NCBI GenBank assembly: GCA_023266935.1
Contig: JAHFOF010000004.1
Span: 1 to 33,634, forward strand
From: a bacterium
GTDB lineage: Bacteria > Patescibacteriota > Minisyncoccia > Phycocordibacterales > Zambryskibacteraceae
Direction of reading: 5' to 3'
DNA: 33,634 nucleotides
Shown here: in pieces, positions 6,834 through 13,650 of the stretch
Numbering within the stretch: position 1 is the stretch's first letter
Layout: every line of letters starts with the position of its first letter
Translations under genes and position numbers: made by a program
Notes under the pieces: model-generated
Databases searched by the model: none
What the model was told of the DNA's origin: nothing
The model's input: the letters and a program-made list of their open reading frames with translations, nothing else

Positions 6834-6834
6834 A

Positions 6835-7356
6835 ATGGTCGAGCATTTTTCCGAATCAACATTATCTCAAAAGATTTTTTTGAGTAAAAAATCTGCTTGG
6901 TTTTGGTTAATCGTTCGAGTTTATGTTGGTTGGCAATGGCTTTCGGCTGGCTGGGAGAAACTAAATAATCCTGCTTGGATTGGACCAGATGCTGGGGGAG
7001 CTCTAACCGGATTTATAAAGGGATCTTTGGCCAAAACTCTCGGTGATCATCCAGATGTTCAGGCTTGGTACGCTTCGTTCCTTCAAAATGTCGTCCTTCC
7101 TCACATTCATGGATGGTCAACAGCGGTGTCTTGTGGAGAATTTCTCGTGGGTTTGGGATTGATTGTTGGTTTGTTTACTGGGCTCGCTGCATTTTTTGGT
7201 CTCTTTATGAATTTGAATTTCCTTATGGCTGGGACAGTCAGCATAAATCCAATCTTAGTTATTCTTTCTGTTTGGATTATTTTGGCTCGCAGAGTCGCAG
7301 GATATATTGGCCTAGATAGATTTGTTAAACCAACAGCTTGGTTCAGAAAAACCTAA
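6835..7356 (+). CDS. DoxX-family membrane protein (longer form)
   Basis: I choose the ATG at 6835 (MVEHFSEST), 1 nt after the SHOCT stop, rather than the track start at 6802 that overlaps the SHOCT gene. The 173-aa product has a four-helix DoxX pattern: RVYVGWQWLSAGWEKL near the first helix, then three further hydrophobic helices ending in VWIILARRVAGYIGLDRF. DoxX/DoxD proteins include subunits of thiosulfate:quinone oxidoreductase, but most bacterial members have unknown substrates. The stop overlaps by 4 bp the stop of the convergent Ca-binding-repeat gene. Confidence 0.85.
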   Translation: MVEHFSESTLSQKIFLSKKSAWFWLIVRVYVGWQWLSAGWEKLNNPAWIGPDAGGALTGFIKGSLAKTLGDHPDVQAWYASFLQNVVLPHIHGWSTAVSCGEFLVGLGLIVGLFTGLAAFFGLFMNLNFLMAGTVSINPILVILSVWIILARRVAGYIGLDRFVKPTAWFRKT

Positions 7357-8099
7357 GGTTTCTTTAGAAAAACTCTTACTCCGTCCCACCAGCCGTCTCC
7401 CAGCGAATCTTTTTTGTTTGGGTCAGTCTTTATACAATCTTTTGCATCTTTATACGAACAAGTTTCTACTTCATCCGGCATGCCATCTTGATCGGTGTCT
7501 GTCACTCTGAAAGCTAGACGAGCATCCATGGTTGATGTGGCTATGGGATTGTTTTTGTCCAAGAACATATAAGTAGATTCATCAGGTAGAGTGAAAGCTA
7601 GAACTTTTGGTGTGCCATTCTTGTCTCTGGTGAAATAAATCACTTCTCTTTGTAAGCTTCTAGAGACACTATCGGTTACTGTTTGAAAGTTTGAAGAAAG
7701 AATAATTTGTTTATTGTCAAACAGAACATGACTAAAATCTGTCTCAACAAAGGTCTTGGCGATGCTGTATGCACTGTCCATAAGTTTATTACAATCCGAA
7801 ACTTTCGTTGGGTCGTTACAAATATCTGAAGTTTGAAAAGCCACGCTCTTTAGCCCAACGATGTCGTGATTTTTGGTATATCCAATGTATTTTTGAAATA
7901 CTGCCCAAGCAGTATTTTTAACCACATCCACCGCCTTTGGCGGGGTCCCGCCTACGGCGGTGACTGTAGAGGTGGCGGTAGTTGAAGCCTTGTCTGAAAG
8001 TACAGGTGTTCTCACTAATTTATTTGAATTTCTGATTCCTAAAAAAGCTACACTTATAATGATTAAAATTCCTAGGGAGACTAAAATTTTGTTTTGCAT
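7353..8099 (-). CDS. Exported or anchored protein with a thrombospondin type-3-like Ca repeat
   Basis: The 248-aa protein has an N-terminal hydrophobic anchor (about residues 5-22), a Thr/Ser/Ala linker, and an alpha/beta middle domain with four Cys residues in the whole protein. The C-terminal repeat DTDQDGMPDEVETC has the Asp-rich spacing of TSP3/dockerin-type calcium loops, followed by TDPNKKDSLGDGWWDG. Such Asp-rich repeats are common in CPR surface proteins. The linker codons contain a double GC-rich palindrome (7931-7960) like the one upstream of mraZ. It is convergent with DoxX and divergent from the helicase. Confidence 0.75.
   Translation of the reverse strand: MQNKILVSLGILIIISVAFLGIRNSNKLVRTPVLSDKASTTATSTVTAVGGTPPKAVDVVKNTAWAVFQKYIGYTKNHDIVGLKSVAFQTSDICNDPTKVSDCNKLMDSAYSIAKTFVETDFSHVLFDNKQIILSSNFQTVTDSVSRSLQREVIYFTRDKNGTPKVLAFTLPDESTYMFLDKNNPIATSTMDARLAFRVTDTDQDGMPDEVETCSYKDAKDCIKTDPNKKDSLGDGWWDGVRVFLKKP
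7931..7960. repeat. Double GC-rich palindrome inside a coding linker
   Basis: Two hairpins of the form CCGCC-N3-GGCGG lie side by side (7931-7943 and 7948-7960) in the linker of the Ca-repeat protein. The core matches the intergenic palindrome at 21938-21955. Confidence 0.7.
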
Positions 8100-8127
8100 T
8101 TGTGAAGTATAACAAAAGTGCTATAGT
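8100..8127 (+). promoter_or_regulatory. Putative helicase promoter
   Basis: TTGTGA (8100-8105), a 16-nt spacer and TATAGT (8122-8127) lie 12 nt upstream of the helicase ATG. Confidence 0.45.
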
Positions 8128-8139
8128 GGGGTAAAGTTT

Positions 8140-9333
8140 ATGTACCAAAAAAGAAAGTTTTCGGGTGCGCGTCCGTCTTCTCACCGTTCATTCGGTTCTA
8201 ATCGAAGGAGTTCACGAGGCCGATCATTTACACAGCATTTAGATATCAATAGCTTTATAAACAAGGCTGTTATTGTCGAAGAGGTTGATCACTTTGTTCC
8301 TGAACACGAATTCAGTGATTTTTTGATTGAAGAAAAACTAAAGAAAAACATCACAAATAAGGGCTATACGGTGCCTACTCATATTCAGGACCGTACTATT
8401 CCCCATATTCTGAAAGGGCAAGATGTGGTTGGTATTGCTAATACAGGCACAGGCAAAACAGCGGCTTTTCTCATTCCTCTGGTCAATAAAATAATGAAAG
8501 ACCCGAAAGGTTCTGTTCTCATCGTTGTTCCAACTCGTGAGCTGGCCACTCAAATAAATGACGAACTAAAAGGATTCGCCCCAGGTACAGGGCTTTTTTC
8601 TGTAGTGTGTGTAGGGGGAACTCCGATGGGACCACAACTCCGAGAACTACGATACAAAAATCATTTTATTATCGGCACCCCAGGTCGCCTAAAGGATTTA
8701 ATCGAACGCAATGCCCTAGACCTCTCTCAAACTGAAACTGTTGTTCTCGACGAAGCAGATAGAATGCTCGATATGGGATTTTTACCTGATATGAAATTCA
8801 TCATGTCGAAAACTCCAAAGGATAGACATACTTTGTTTTTCTCTGCCACGATGTCTAAAGAAGTAGAAAAGTTAATTCATGAATTTCTTCGAGAGCCAGT
8901 TTCTATTTCAGTAAAAACTCAAGATACCTCAAAAAATGTTGATCAAGATATCGTGCGTATGAGAGCAGGGGAGGACAAGCTTCAAGCTTTGGAAAATTTA
9001 CTTCATAAAGAAGATTTTAATAAAGTTTTGATTTTTGGAAGAACTAAACATGGAGTAGAAAGGTTAGCTAAAACACTTTCTGTTCGAGGTTTCAAAGCAG
9101 ATTCGATTCATGGAGACAAGAGTCAAGGTCAGAGACAACGTGCTCTCGATAATTTTAAACAGGATAAAATTCAGATCCTTGTAGCCACAGATGTGGCTGC
9201 TCGGGGACTCGATATCCCGCTTGTTTCTCATGTGATTAACTTTGACCTCCCTGCAACCTACGAAGACTACGTTCACCGCATTGGTCGAACTGGTCGCGCT
9301 GGGGCTGTGGGGAAAGCTCTCACCTTCGTTTAG
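8140..9333 (+). CDS. DEAD-box ATP-dependent RNA helicase
   Basis: The 397-aa protein has a short basic Arg/Ser-rich N-terminal tail (residues 1-30), then the full helicase core. The Q motif is near 74-85 (KGYTVPTHIQ), the Walker A ANTGTGKT at 100-107, PTRELA at 131-136, and DEAD at 204-207. SAT is at 235-237, and motif VI HRIGRTGRAG is near the end. It unwinds RNA duplexes using ATP, probably in ribosome assembly or RNA decay. The protein stops about a dozen residues after motif VI, so it lacks the long C-terminal tails of CsdA or RhlE. No neighbour points to a specific pathway. Confidence 0.93.
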   Translation: MYQKRKFSGARPSSHRSFGSNRRSSRGRSFTQHLDINSFINKAVIVEEVDHFVPEHEFSDFLIEEKLKKNITNKGYTVPTHIQDRTIPHILKGQDVVGIANTGTGKTAAFLIPLVNKIMKDPKGSVLIVVPTRELATQINDELKGFAPGTGLFSVVCVGGTPMGPQLRELRYKNHFIIGTPGRLKDLIERNALDLSQTETVVLDEADRMLDMGFLPDMKFIMSKTPKDRHTLFFSATMSKEVEKLIHEFLREPVSISVKTQDTSKNVDQDIVRMRAGEDKLQALENLLHKEDFNKVLIFGRTKHGVERLAKTLSVRGFKADSIHGDKSQGQRQRALDNFKQDKIQILVATDVAARGLDIPLVSHVINFDLPATYEDYVHRIGRTGRAGAVGKALTFV

Positions 9334-9340
9334 TTTTTGT

Positions 9341-9346
9341 TATAAT
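9341..9346 (+). promoter_or_regulatory. -10 element upstream of short DoxX gene
   Basis: A TATAAT a few bases after the helicase stop would give a leader of about 25 nt. Confidence 0.45.
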
Positions 9347-9373
9347 AGACATCTATAAACTAATAATTCACCA

Positions 9374-9757
9374 ATGCCATTACTTTTTGTCATCGGGCGC
9401 ATATTACTTGGGGGGTATTTTCTCCAGGCAGGATATGGTCATTTTAAAAACCTCTCGCACATGGCTGGTTATGCTGGTTCGAAAAACGTTCCTGTACCAA
9501 AACTGGCTGTAGGATTCACCGGTTTACTTCTCCTCGTAGGTGGGGCCACCATACTCCTTGGTTCTTGGACTAACTTGGGTATTTATTCTCTTATTCTCTT
9601 CTTGATCCCAGTAACATTTCAAATGCATGCTTTTTGGAAAGATACAGACGAAAATCAAAAAATGAATAATCGAATTAATTTTTTGAAAAATCTAGCACTT
9701 CTAGGAGCGCTCTTTATGCTTTTGTCACTCTCGGTACCCTGGATGAATTCGTTTTAA
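9374..9757 (+). CDS. DoxX-family membrane protein (short form)
   Basis: The 127-aa protein has four hydrophobic helices and the DoxX N-terminal signature (GRILLGGYFLQAGYGHF). It is a second, clearly diverged member of the family in this window and closer to the YphA/DoxX subgroup than the gene at 6835. A Met/His/Trp stretch in the loop (FQMHAFWKDTDENQ) is typical of this subgroup. It sits alone between the helicase and the convergent LOG gene, whose stop is 1 nt away. Substrate unknown. Confidence 0.85.
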   Translation: MPLLFVIGRILLGGYFLQAGYGHFKNLSHMAGYAGSKNVPVPKLAVGFTGLLLLVGGATILLGSWTNLGIYSLILFLIPVTFQMHAFWKDTDENQKMNNRINFLKNLALLGALFMLLSLSVPWMNSF

Positions 9758-9758
9758 A

Positions 9759-10463
9759 TTATTTTGGGTTTTCTTGAAGATGAAATGTTTCCGCTATTCG
9801 AACGGGTGTTTTGTGTAGAATATCGAGAACTTCTCTATGGTCATCAGTGATGGTGTAGAGTTTTATGTCCTCGTCTTTGACTGCTCCTCGACTGAGCAGG
9901 GTGTTTCCGATGAAGGTTTGAAGAGAATTCCAATAATCAGTACCTACGCAAATTATAGGCACATCTTTAATTTTTTTTGTTTGAACAAGAGTAAGCACTT
10001 CGAAGAATTCGTCTAATGTTCCAAACCCACCAGGGAAGAAAATAAATGCCTCAGCAGAGAAAGTTAAACAAACTTTGCGCACGAAGAAATAATAAAAATT
10101 AATTTGAGTAGTGATGTATTTGTTCGTTATTTGTCCATCTGGAAGTTTGATGGTTAATCCCAGAGAAGAACCTCCGGCTTCAAAGGCACCACGGTTTGCA
10201 GCCTCCATTATTCCTGGTCCACCTCCTGAGATGATTGAATAACCAAATTCTTTGACTATTTCTCCGGCCAAGGTTCGAGCGCTTTGATAGTACGCGTTTT
10301 CTTCGGTAAAAGTGGTCGAACCAAAAAAGGTCACCGATTGGGGGTAATCTTCGAGAGCCTTAAATCCGTCTTTAAATTCTTTGGCTATTTCTGAAACTCG
10401 TTCTCTGGCTACTTCCTGCATCTCTAAGCGAGTGAGGGTAGGAATGTTCTTGTCTAAATCCAT
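9759..10463 (-). CDS. LOG-family (TIGR00730-like) Rossmann-fold protein
   Basis: The 234-aa protein carries the two LOG signatures, SGGGPGIMEAANRGAFEAGG and PGGFGTLDEFFEV, the second being the catalytic PGGxGTxxE loop. Characterised members remove ribose 5-phosphate from nucleotide monophosphates (cytokinin-activating LOG, PpnN-like nucleosidases). Older annotation as lysine decarboxylase is misleading. The exact nucleotide here cannot be told. The start at 10463 is supported by an extended -10 whose hexamer ends 6 nt before the ATG. It is transcribed divergently from the FKBP gene. Confidence 0.9.
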   Translation of the reverse strand: MDLDKNIPTLTRLEMQEVARERVSEIAKEFKDGFKALEDYPQSVTFFGSTTFTEENAYYQSARTLAGEIVKEFGYSIISGGGPGIMEAANRGAFEAGGSSLGLTIKLPDGQITNKYITTQINFYYFFVRKVCLTFSAEAFIFFPGGFGTLDEFFEVLTLVQTKKIKDVPIICVGTDYWNSLQTFIGNTLLSRGAVKDEDIKLYTITDDHREVLDILHKTPVRIAETFHLQENPK

Positions 10464-10469
10464 TTGTTT

Positions 10470-10475
10470 ATAATA
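10470..10475 (-). promoter_or_regulatory. -10 element, leaderless geometry
   Basis: The minus strand reads TGT-TATTAT, then 6 nt, then the ATG of the LOG gene. Confidence 0.5.
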
Positions 10476-10534
10476 ACATGGTATATTGTATACATAGTAA
10501 TTTTAAGTAGTTCAACAAGTTCACTATAAATAAT

Positions 10535-11011
10535 ATGAAAAAACTAACAAAAAATGAATCGATCGGAGTGTTTGTGGCCATAGTAGTGACAGGTTTTATC
10601 CTTTTTGGAGGACAATTTATAAATTTGTTTATGCAAGATAGCGCAAATCAAGCTAATACTGCCCAAGCTGTTCAGACTGGTGTTCGAGTAGAAAATATTG
10701 TAAACGGCGAAGGATTGCTCGCAGAAAAAGGGGATACTATCACTGTGAATTATGTGGGGATGCTCACAGATGGCAAGGTGTTCGATAGTTCGGTTGATAG
10801 AAAAACTCCATTCGTTTTTCAACTTGGAGTTGGGCAAGTAATTCGAGGTTGGGATGAAGGAGTAATGGGAATGAGAATCGGAGGCAAGAGACGATTAATC
10901 ATCGGACCTGATTATGGTTATGGTAGTCAGACAGTAGGTACTATCCCTCCAGACTCGACCTTGGTGTTTGATGTCGAACTTCTTGGTGTTCAAAAACCAA
11001 AGACCAAATAA
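10535..11011 (+). CDS. Membrane-anchored FKBP-type peptidyl-prolyl isomerase
   Basis: The 158-aa protein has a basic N-terminus, one transmembrane anchor (about residues 12-33) and a complete FKBP domain (about 48-153). Pocket residues are visible in VNYVGMLTDGKVFDSS, QVIRGWDEGVMGM and YGYGSQTVGTIPPDSTLVFDVELL. It should catalyse proline isomerisation in exported proteins outside the membrane. A TATAAA ends 4 nt before the ATG. The next gene (delta') starts 11 nt downstream, so they may be co-transcribed. Confidence 0.93.
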   Translation: MKKLTKNESIGVFVAIVVTGFILFGGQFINLFMQDSANQANTAQAVQTGVRVENIVNGEGLLAEKGDTITVNYVGMLTDGKVFDSSVDRKTPFVFQLGVGQVIRGWDEGVMGMRIGGKRRLIIGPDYGYGSQTVGTIPPDSTLVFDVELLGVQKPKTK

Positions 11012-11022
11012 TCTCTAAGGAG

Positions 11023-11640
11023 ATGGATACAAAAAATCTCCATCATGCGTATCTAATATTGGGTTCTAAAACAGAGAGCGAAGTTTATTTTGCTTCTGTT
11101 TTGTCTTCTCTTGGATTAAAAGAGGCAGGAAATCCAGATTTTCATGGATATAGAATGGATTCATTCGACATAGAATCGGCAAGGGAAGTAAGGGATAAAG
11201 CTCGAGAAAGACCGTTTGGTTTAAAGAAAATATTTCTTATTTCTGCCGAAAGGTTTACTCATCAAGCTCAAAATGCATTACTCAAAACATTTGAAGAACC
11301 GTCTAAGAATGTGCATTTCTTTATTCTCTTGAATGCTCCTGATTTATTGTTACCGACTTTGCTTTCTAGAATGCAAATTGTTAGGTCGGATCATAAAAAT
11401 GTTGTTGGGCCAGAAGAATTCCTTAGACTAAATTTGAAAGACAAATTAAAGTTTGCTCAGAAATTTGCTGATGATGAGAAATCTTTATCAGCTTTCCTCG
11501 ACTCTCTAATGTCTCTAATTCGAACAAATGGTTCTATGGATAAAAATCTCGAAAAAATCTTTATCGTTCGTCGATTTACTGATGACCCATCCAAAAACTC
11601 TCGCCTCATCCTTGAACATTTAGCTCTTGTGTTGAATTAG
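11023..11640 (+). CDS. holB: DNA polymerase III delta'-like clamp-loader subunit
   Basis: The 205-aa protein starts HHAYLILGSK, as in delta' and DnaX proteins, and has the characteristic AERFTHQAQNALLKTFEEPS and LLPTLLSRMQ segments. It would help open the sliding clamp in the clamp loader. It lacks a Walker A lysine (the loop is GSKTESE). That is acceptable for delta', which does not hydrolyse ATP in Escherichia coli. At 205 residues it is much shorter than the usual roughly 330, so most of the C-terminal collar domain is missing. AAGGAG abuts the ATG directly with no spacer, yet no better in-frame start exists. Confidence 0.8.
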   Translation: MDTKNLHHAYLILGSKTESEVYFASVLSSLGLKEAGNPDFHGYRMDSFDIESAREVRDKARERPFGLKKIFLISAERFTHQAQNALLKTFEEPSKNVHFFILLNAPDLLLPTLLSRMQIVRSDHKNVVGPEEFLRLNLKDKLKFAQKFADDEKSLSAFLDSLMSLIRTNGSMDKNLEKIFIVRRFTDDPSKNSRLILEHLALVLN

Positions 11641-11642
11641 TG

Positions 11643-11648
11643 TAAAAT
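11643..11648 (+). promoter_or_regulatory. -10 element of frr, leaderless geometry
   Basis: A TAAAAT just after the delta' stop ends 6 nt before the frr ATG. Confidence 0.5.
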
Positions 11649-11654
11649 AGGTGT

Positions 11655-12206
11655 ATGGCTTATAACTTTCAACCGTTTAAAACCACGAGCGAAGGTACTT
11701 TGACTTGGCTTCAGAAAGAATACGCATCTCTGCGTACAGGACGAGCAACTCCCACTGTGCTTGATGGAGTGTTGGTGGATGCATATGGTTCTAAGGTTTC
11801 TATTAATTCTGTAGCCAGTGTGCTCGGAGAAGGAGCCAGAAGTTTACGCATTACCCCGTGGGATAAAAATATGGCCAAGGCGATAGACACGGCTATTAGA
11901 GAATCAAATCTTGGTCTGTCTGTATCCATAGATGACCAAGGACTTCGAATTTCATTCCCAGAGTTAACTGCCGATAGCCGAGCTACCTTGATCAAAATTG
12001 CCAAACAAAAATTAGAAGAAGCCAGAATCAGAATCAGAACAGAACGAGAAAAAATTCACAAAGATTTTGAAAAACAGGAAAAGGAAGGCAAGTTTAGTGA
12101 AGATGATACAAAACGAGGCAAGGTTGAGCTTCAAAAATTAGTAGATGAAACGAACAAGAAGCTCGAAGAATTTTTGGGAAAAAAAGAAAAGGAAATTAAC
12201 GAATGA
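11655..12206 (+). CDS. frr: Ribosome recycling factor
   Basis: The 183-aa length and sequence are standard for the family: SLRTGRATPTVLDGVLVDAYG near the N-terminus, a central domain with LRITPWDKNMAKAIDTAIRES, and the long C-terminal helix pair (ARIRIRTEREKIHKDFEKQE). With EF-G it splits the post-termination ribosome. The family alignment fixes the start. No Shine-Dalgarno is present and the -10 is 6 nt away. Its stop overlaps the protease start as ATGA. Confidence 0.97.
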   Translation: MAYNFQPFKTTSEGTLTWLQKEYASLRTGRATPTVLDGVLVDAYGSKVSINSVASVLGEGARSLRITPWDKNMAKAIDTAIRESNLGLSVSIDDQGLRISFPELTADSRATLIKIAKQKLEEARIRIRTEREKIHKDFEKQEKEGKFSEDDTKRGKVELQKLVDETNKKLEEFLGKKEKEINE

Positions 12207-12994
12207 CAGTCATAATTTTTATTATTGTTTTGAGTGTACTTGTTTTAGTACACGAAGCTGGGCATATGTTCGTGGCCAAGTTTTTTGGTATTCGAGTAGA
12301 TGAATTCGGTCTGGGGATACCTCCAAAGCTTAAAAAATTGTTTCGTTGGAAAGGAACGGATTTTACTCTAAATTGGTTGCCGTTCGGAGGTTTTGTCAAA
12401 ATTTTTGGAGAAAATCCAACTTCTAAACATGAATCAATTAGTGCTGATAACTTTCAACACAAAAATCGTGGGGTTCAAGCTTCAGTGCTTGTTGCTGGGG
12501 TGATAGCAAATGCCGTCTTCGCTTGGGTCTTGCTCTCGATAGTTTTAATGCTCGGGATAACAGGAGAAACTGGGGCACTAGTAAAATATTCTTTCTTTAA
12601 AGCTATCTGGCATGGATTACTTTCTACAGGCAAGATTGGTTGGGCGATTATTCAATCTCTTGGCATATTTATATGGCAAGCTTTTCATGGTCAAGCTAAC
12701 CTTGCTGAAATAGTTGGGCCTATTGGTTTGGTCGGGTTTGTTGGGGTGGCATTAAAAGATGGAGTCAGTTTTCTTTTATATTTCGCTGCTCTCATTTCTA
12801 TAAATCTTTCTATTGTCAATCTCTTGCCGTTTCCAGCACTCGATGGAGGTCGATTGGTGTTTGTTATCGTTGAATCAATCAGAAGAAAACCAGTACCTCC
12901 AAAGATTTTTAATGCTGTTAATACTATTGGGTTCGCTTTACTTATCATTTTGATGCTTGTGGTTACTTTCAGAGATATTAGCCATTTGCTATAA
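12203..12994 (+). CDS. rseP: Site-2 intramembrane zinc metalloprotease (M50, RseP-like)
   Basis: The 263-aa membrane protein has the zinc motif HEAGH in the first helix (about residues 18-22). The third-ligand motif NLLPFPALDGG is near residue 210 and there are four hydrophobic helices. It should cleave transmembrane substrates such as anti-sigma factors or signal-peptide remnants. The segment between the catalytic motifs is short and I see no PDZ domain, unlike the roughly 450-aa Escherichia coli RseP. The gene overlaps frr by ATGA and is therefore translationally coupled to it. Confidence 0.92.
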   Translation: MTVIIFIIVLSVLVLVHEAGHMFVAKFFGIRVDEFGLGIPPKLKKLFRWKGTDFTLNWLPFGGFVKIFGENPTSKHESISADNFQHKNRGVQASVLVAGVIANAVFAWVLLSIVLMLGITGETGALVKYSFFKAIWHGLLSTGKIGWAIIQSLGIFIWQAFHGQANLAEIVGPIGLVGFVGVALKDGVSFLLYFAALISINLSIVNLLPFPALDGGRLVFVIVESIRRKPVPPKIFNAVNTIGFALLIILMLVVTFRDISHLL

Positions 12995-12995
12995 T
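12990..12995 (+). promoter_or_regulatory. -10 element of orphan gene
   Basis: A TATAAT overlaps the protease stop codon, about 32 nt upstream of the next ATG. Confidence 0.5.
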
Positions 12996-13027
12996 AGAGA
13001 TAATATAAAAACATAAAATAAAAATAT

Positions 13028-13375
13028 ATGGGAATGGAAAAAATTGGGGGAAAGATAGAGATGGGAAATGAAATTAGTGCTGAACGCATAGAAAAAACCA
13101 AGGATGAGATTCGAAGTGCTTTGGTCATGCTTTCGTGTACAGATATGGACGGGTTCGTGGCTTGTATGAGTCAATGGTTGGACAAAAATGAAGAAATGTT
13201 CGAAGCGGCGTTTGATAGATTGCTCGGAATCCGCCCAAAATTTATTGAAGAATGGGAATCAGCTGATCCAAAGAAGCGTGATGAAATTATGGATATCATT
13301 AATGACCCTATTGTTGGAAAGGATATACATATGAGTGTTGCAGGGTCAGAGGACGATTTAGACATAGCCGCATAA
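13028..13375 (+). CDS. Hypothetical small acidic protein
   Basis: The 115-aa soluble protein is acidic and mostly helical, with no membrane segment. The most distinctive parts are DMDGFVACMSQWLDKNEEMF and the acidic C-terminus EDDLDIAA. Met codons at residues 3 and 12 offer alternative starts. I do not recognise a family. It has its own -10 and is followed by the hairpin at 13388-13407, which may stop it weakly because there are few Ts on this strand. Confidence 0.65.
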   Translation: MGMEKIGGKIEMGNEISAERIEKTKDEIRSALVMLSCTDMDGFVACMSQWLDKNEEMFEAAFDRLLGIRPKFIEEWESADPKKRDEIMDIINDPIVGKDIHMSVAGSEDDLDIAA

Positions 13376-13377
13376 TT

Positions 13378-13407
13378 AAAAAAGAAACCCGCACCAGTTG
13401 GTGCGGG
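13378..13407 (-). terminator. Terminator of the 26-aa microgene (possibly bidirectional)
   Basis: An 8-bp stem CCCGCACC/GGTGCGGG with a 4-nt loop. On the minus strand it is followed by TTTCTTTTTT, a strong tract. On the plus strand the following bases are GGTTGCTTTG, so it is weaker there. Confidence 0.88.
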
Positions 13408-13435
13408 GGTTGCTTTGTGCGGTGATGCTGTCTGG

Positions 13436-13516
13436 CTACTTGCCCTGATGCAGAACCTCGATCGGCAGGGCGATGAGCCGAAGGGGAGCGAAGAGAAATG
13501 CGATGACGGTGATCAT
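13436..13516 (-). CDS. Putative 26-aa hydrophobic microprotein
   Basis: This is below the size limit of the ORF track. An ATG at 13516 follows a GAGG Shine-Dalgarno by 5 nt and opens 26 codons to a TAG. The peptide starts MITVIAFLFAPLRLIALP and ends polar (EVLHQGK), so it could form one short membrane helix. It lies in a transcription unit of its own, with a consensus promoter at 13563-13591 and a strong terminator at 13378-13407, in DNA clearly GC-richer than both neighbours. A small RNA without translation is the main alternative. It might also be a toxin or stress peptide, but nothing shows that directly. Confidence 0.5.
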   Translation of the reverse strand: MITVIAFLFAPLRLIALPIEVLHQGK

Positions 13517-13562
13517 GGTATCCTCAGCGCAAGGCGCGGGTGCGAGTGGTGTGTCTGCATGT

Positions 13563-13591
13563 ATACTAGCATATTATAAATTATTTGTCAA
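13563..13591 (-). promoter_or_regulatory. Strong extended -10 promoter of the microgene
   Basis: On the minus strand TTGACA (13586-13591), a 17-nt spacer and TAGTAT (13563-13568), the latter preceded by TGC. It shares TTGACAAATA and ATATGCTA with the promoter at 21082-21111. Confidence 0.82.
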
Positions 13592-13638
13592 GGATAAACT
13601 ACACTCTAATTATCTTTGTTTTTAAGCCTATTTTTAGT

Positions 13639-13644
13639 TAATAT
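13639..13644 (+). promoter_or_regulatory. -10 element of proS, leaderless geometry
   Basis: TAATAT ends 6 nt before the ATG and is 17 nt from a TTGTTT (13616-13621). An overlapping TATAAT at 13642-13647 would be only 3 nt from the ATG. Confidence 0.5.
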
Positions 13645-13650
13645 AATCAG

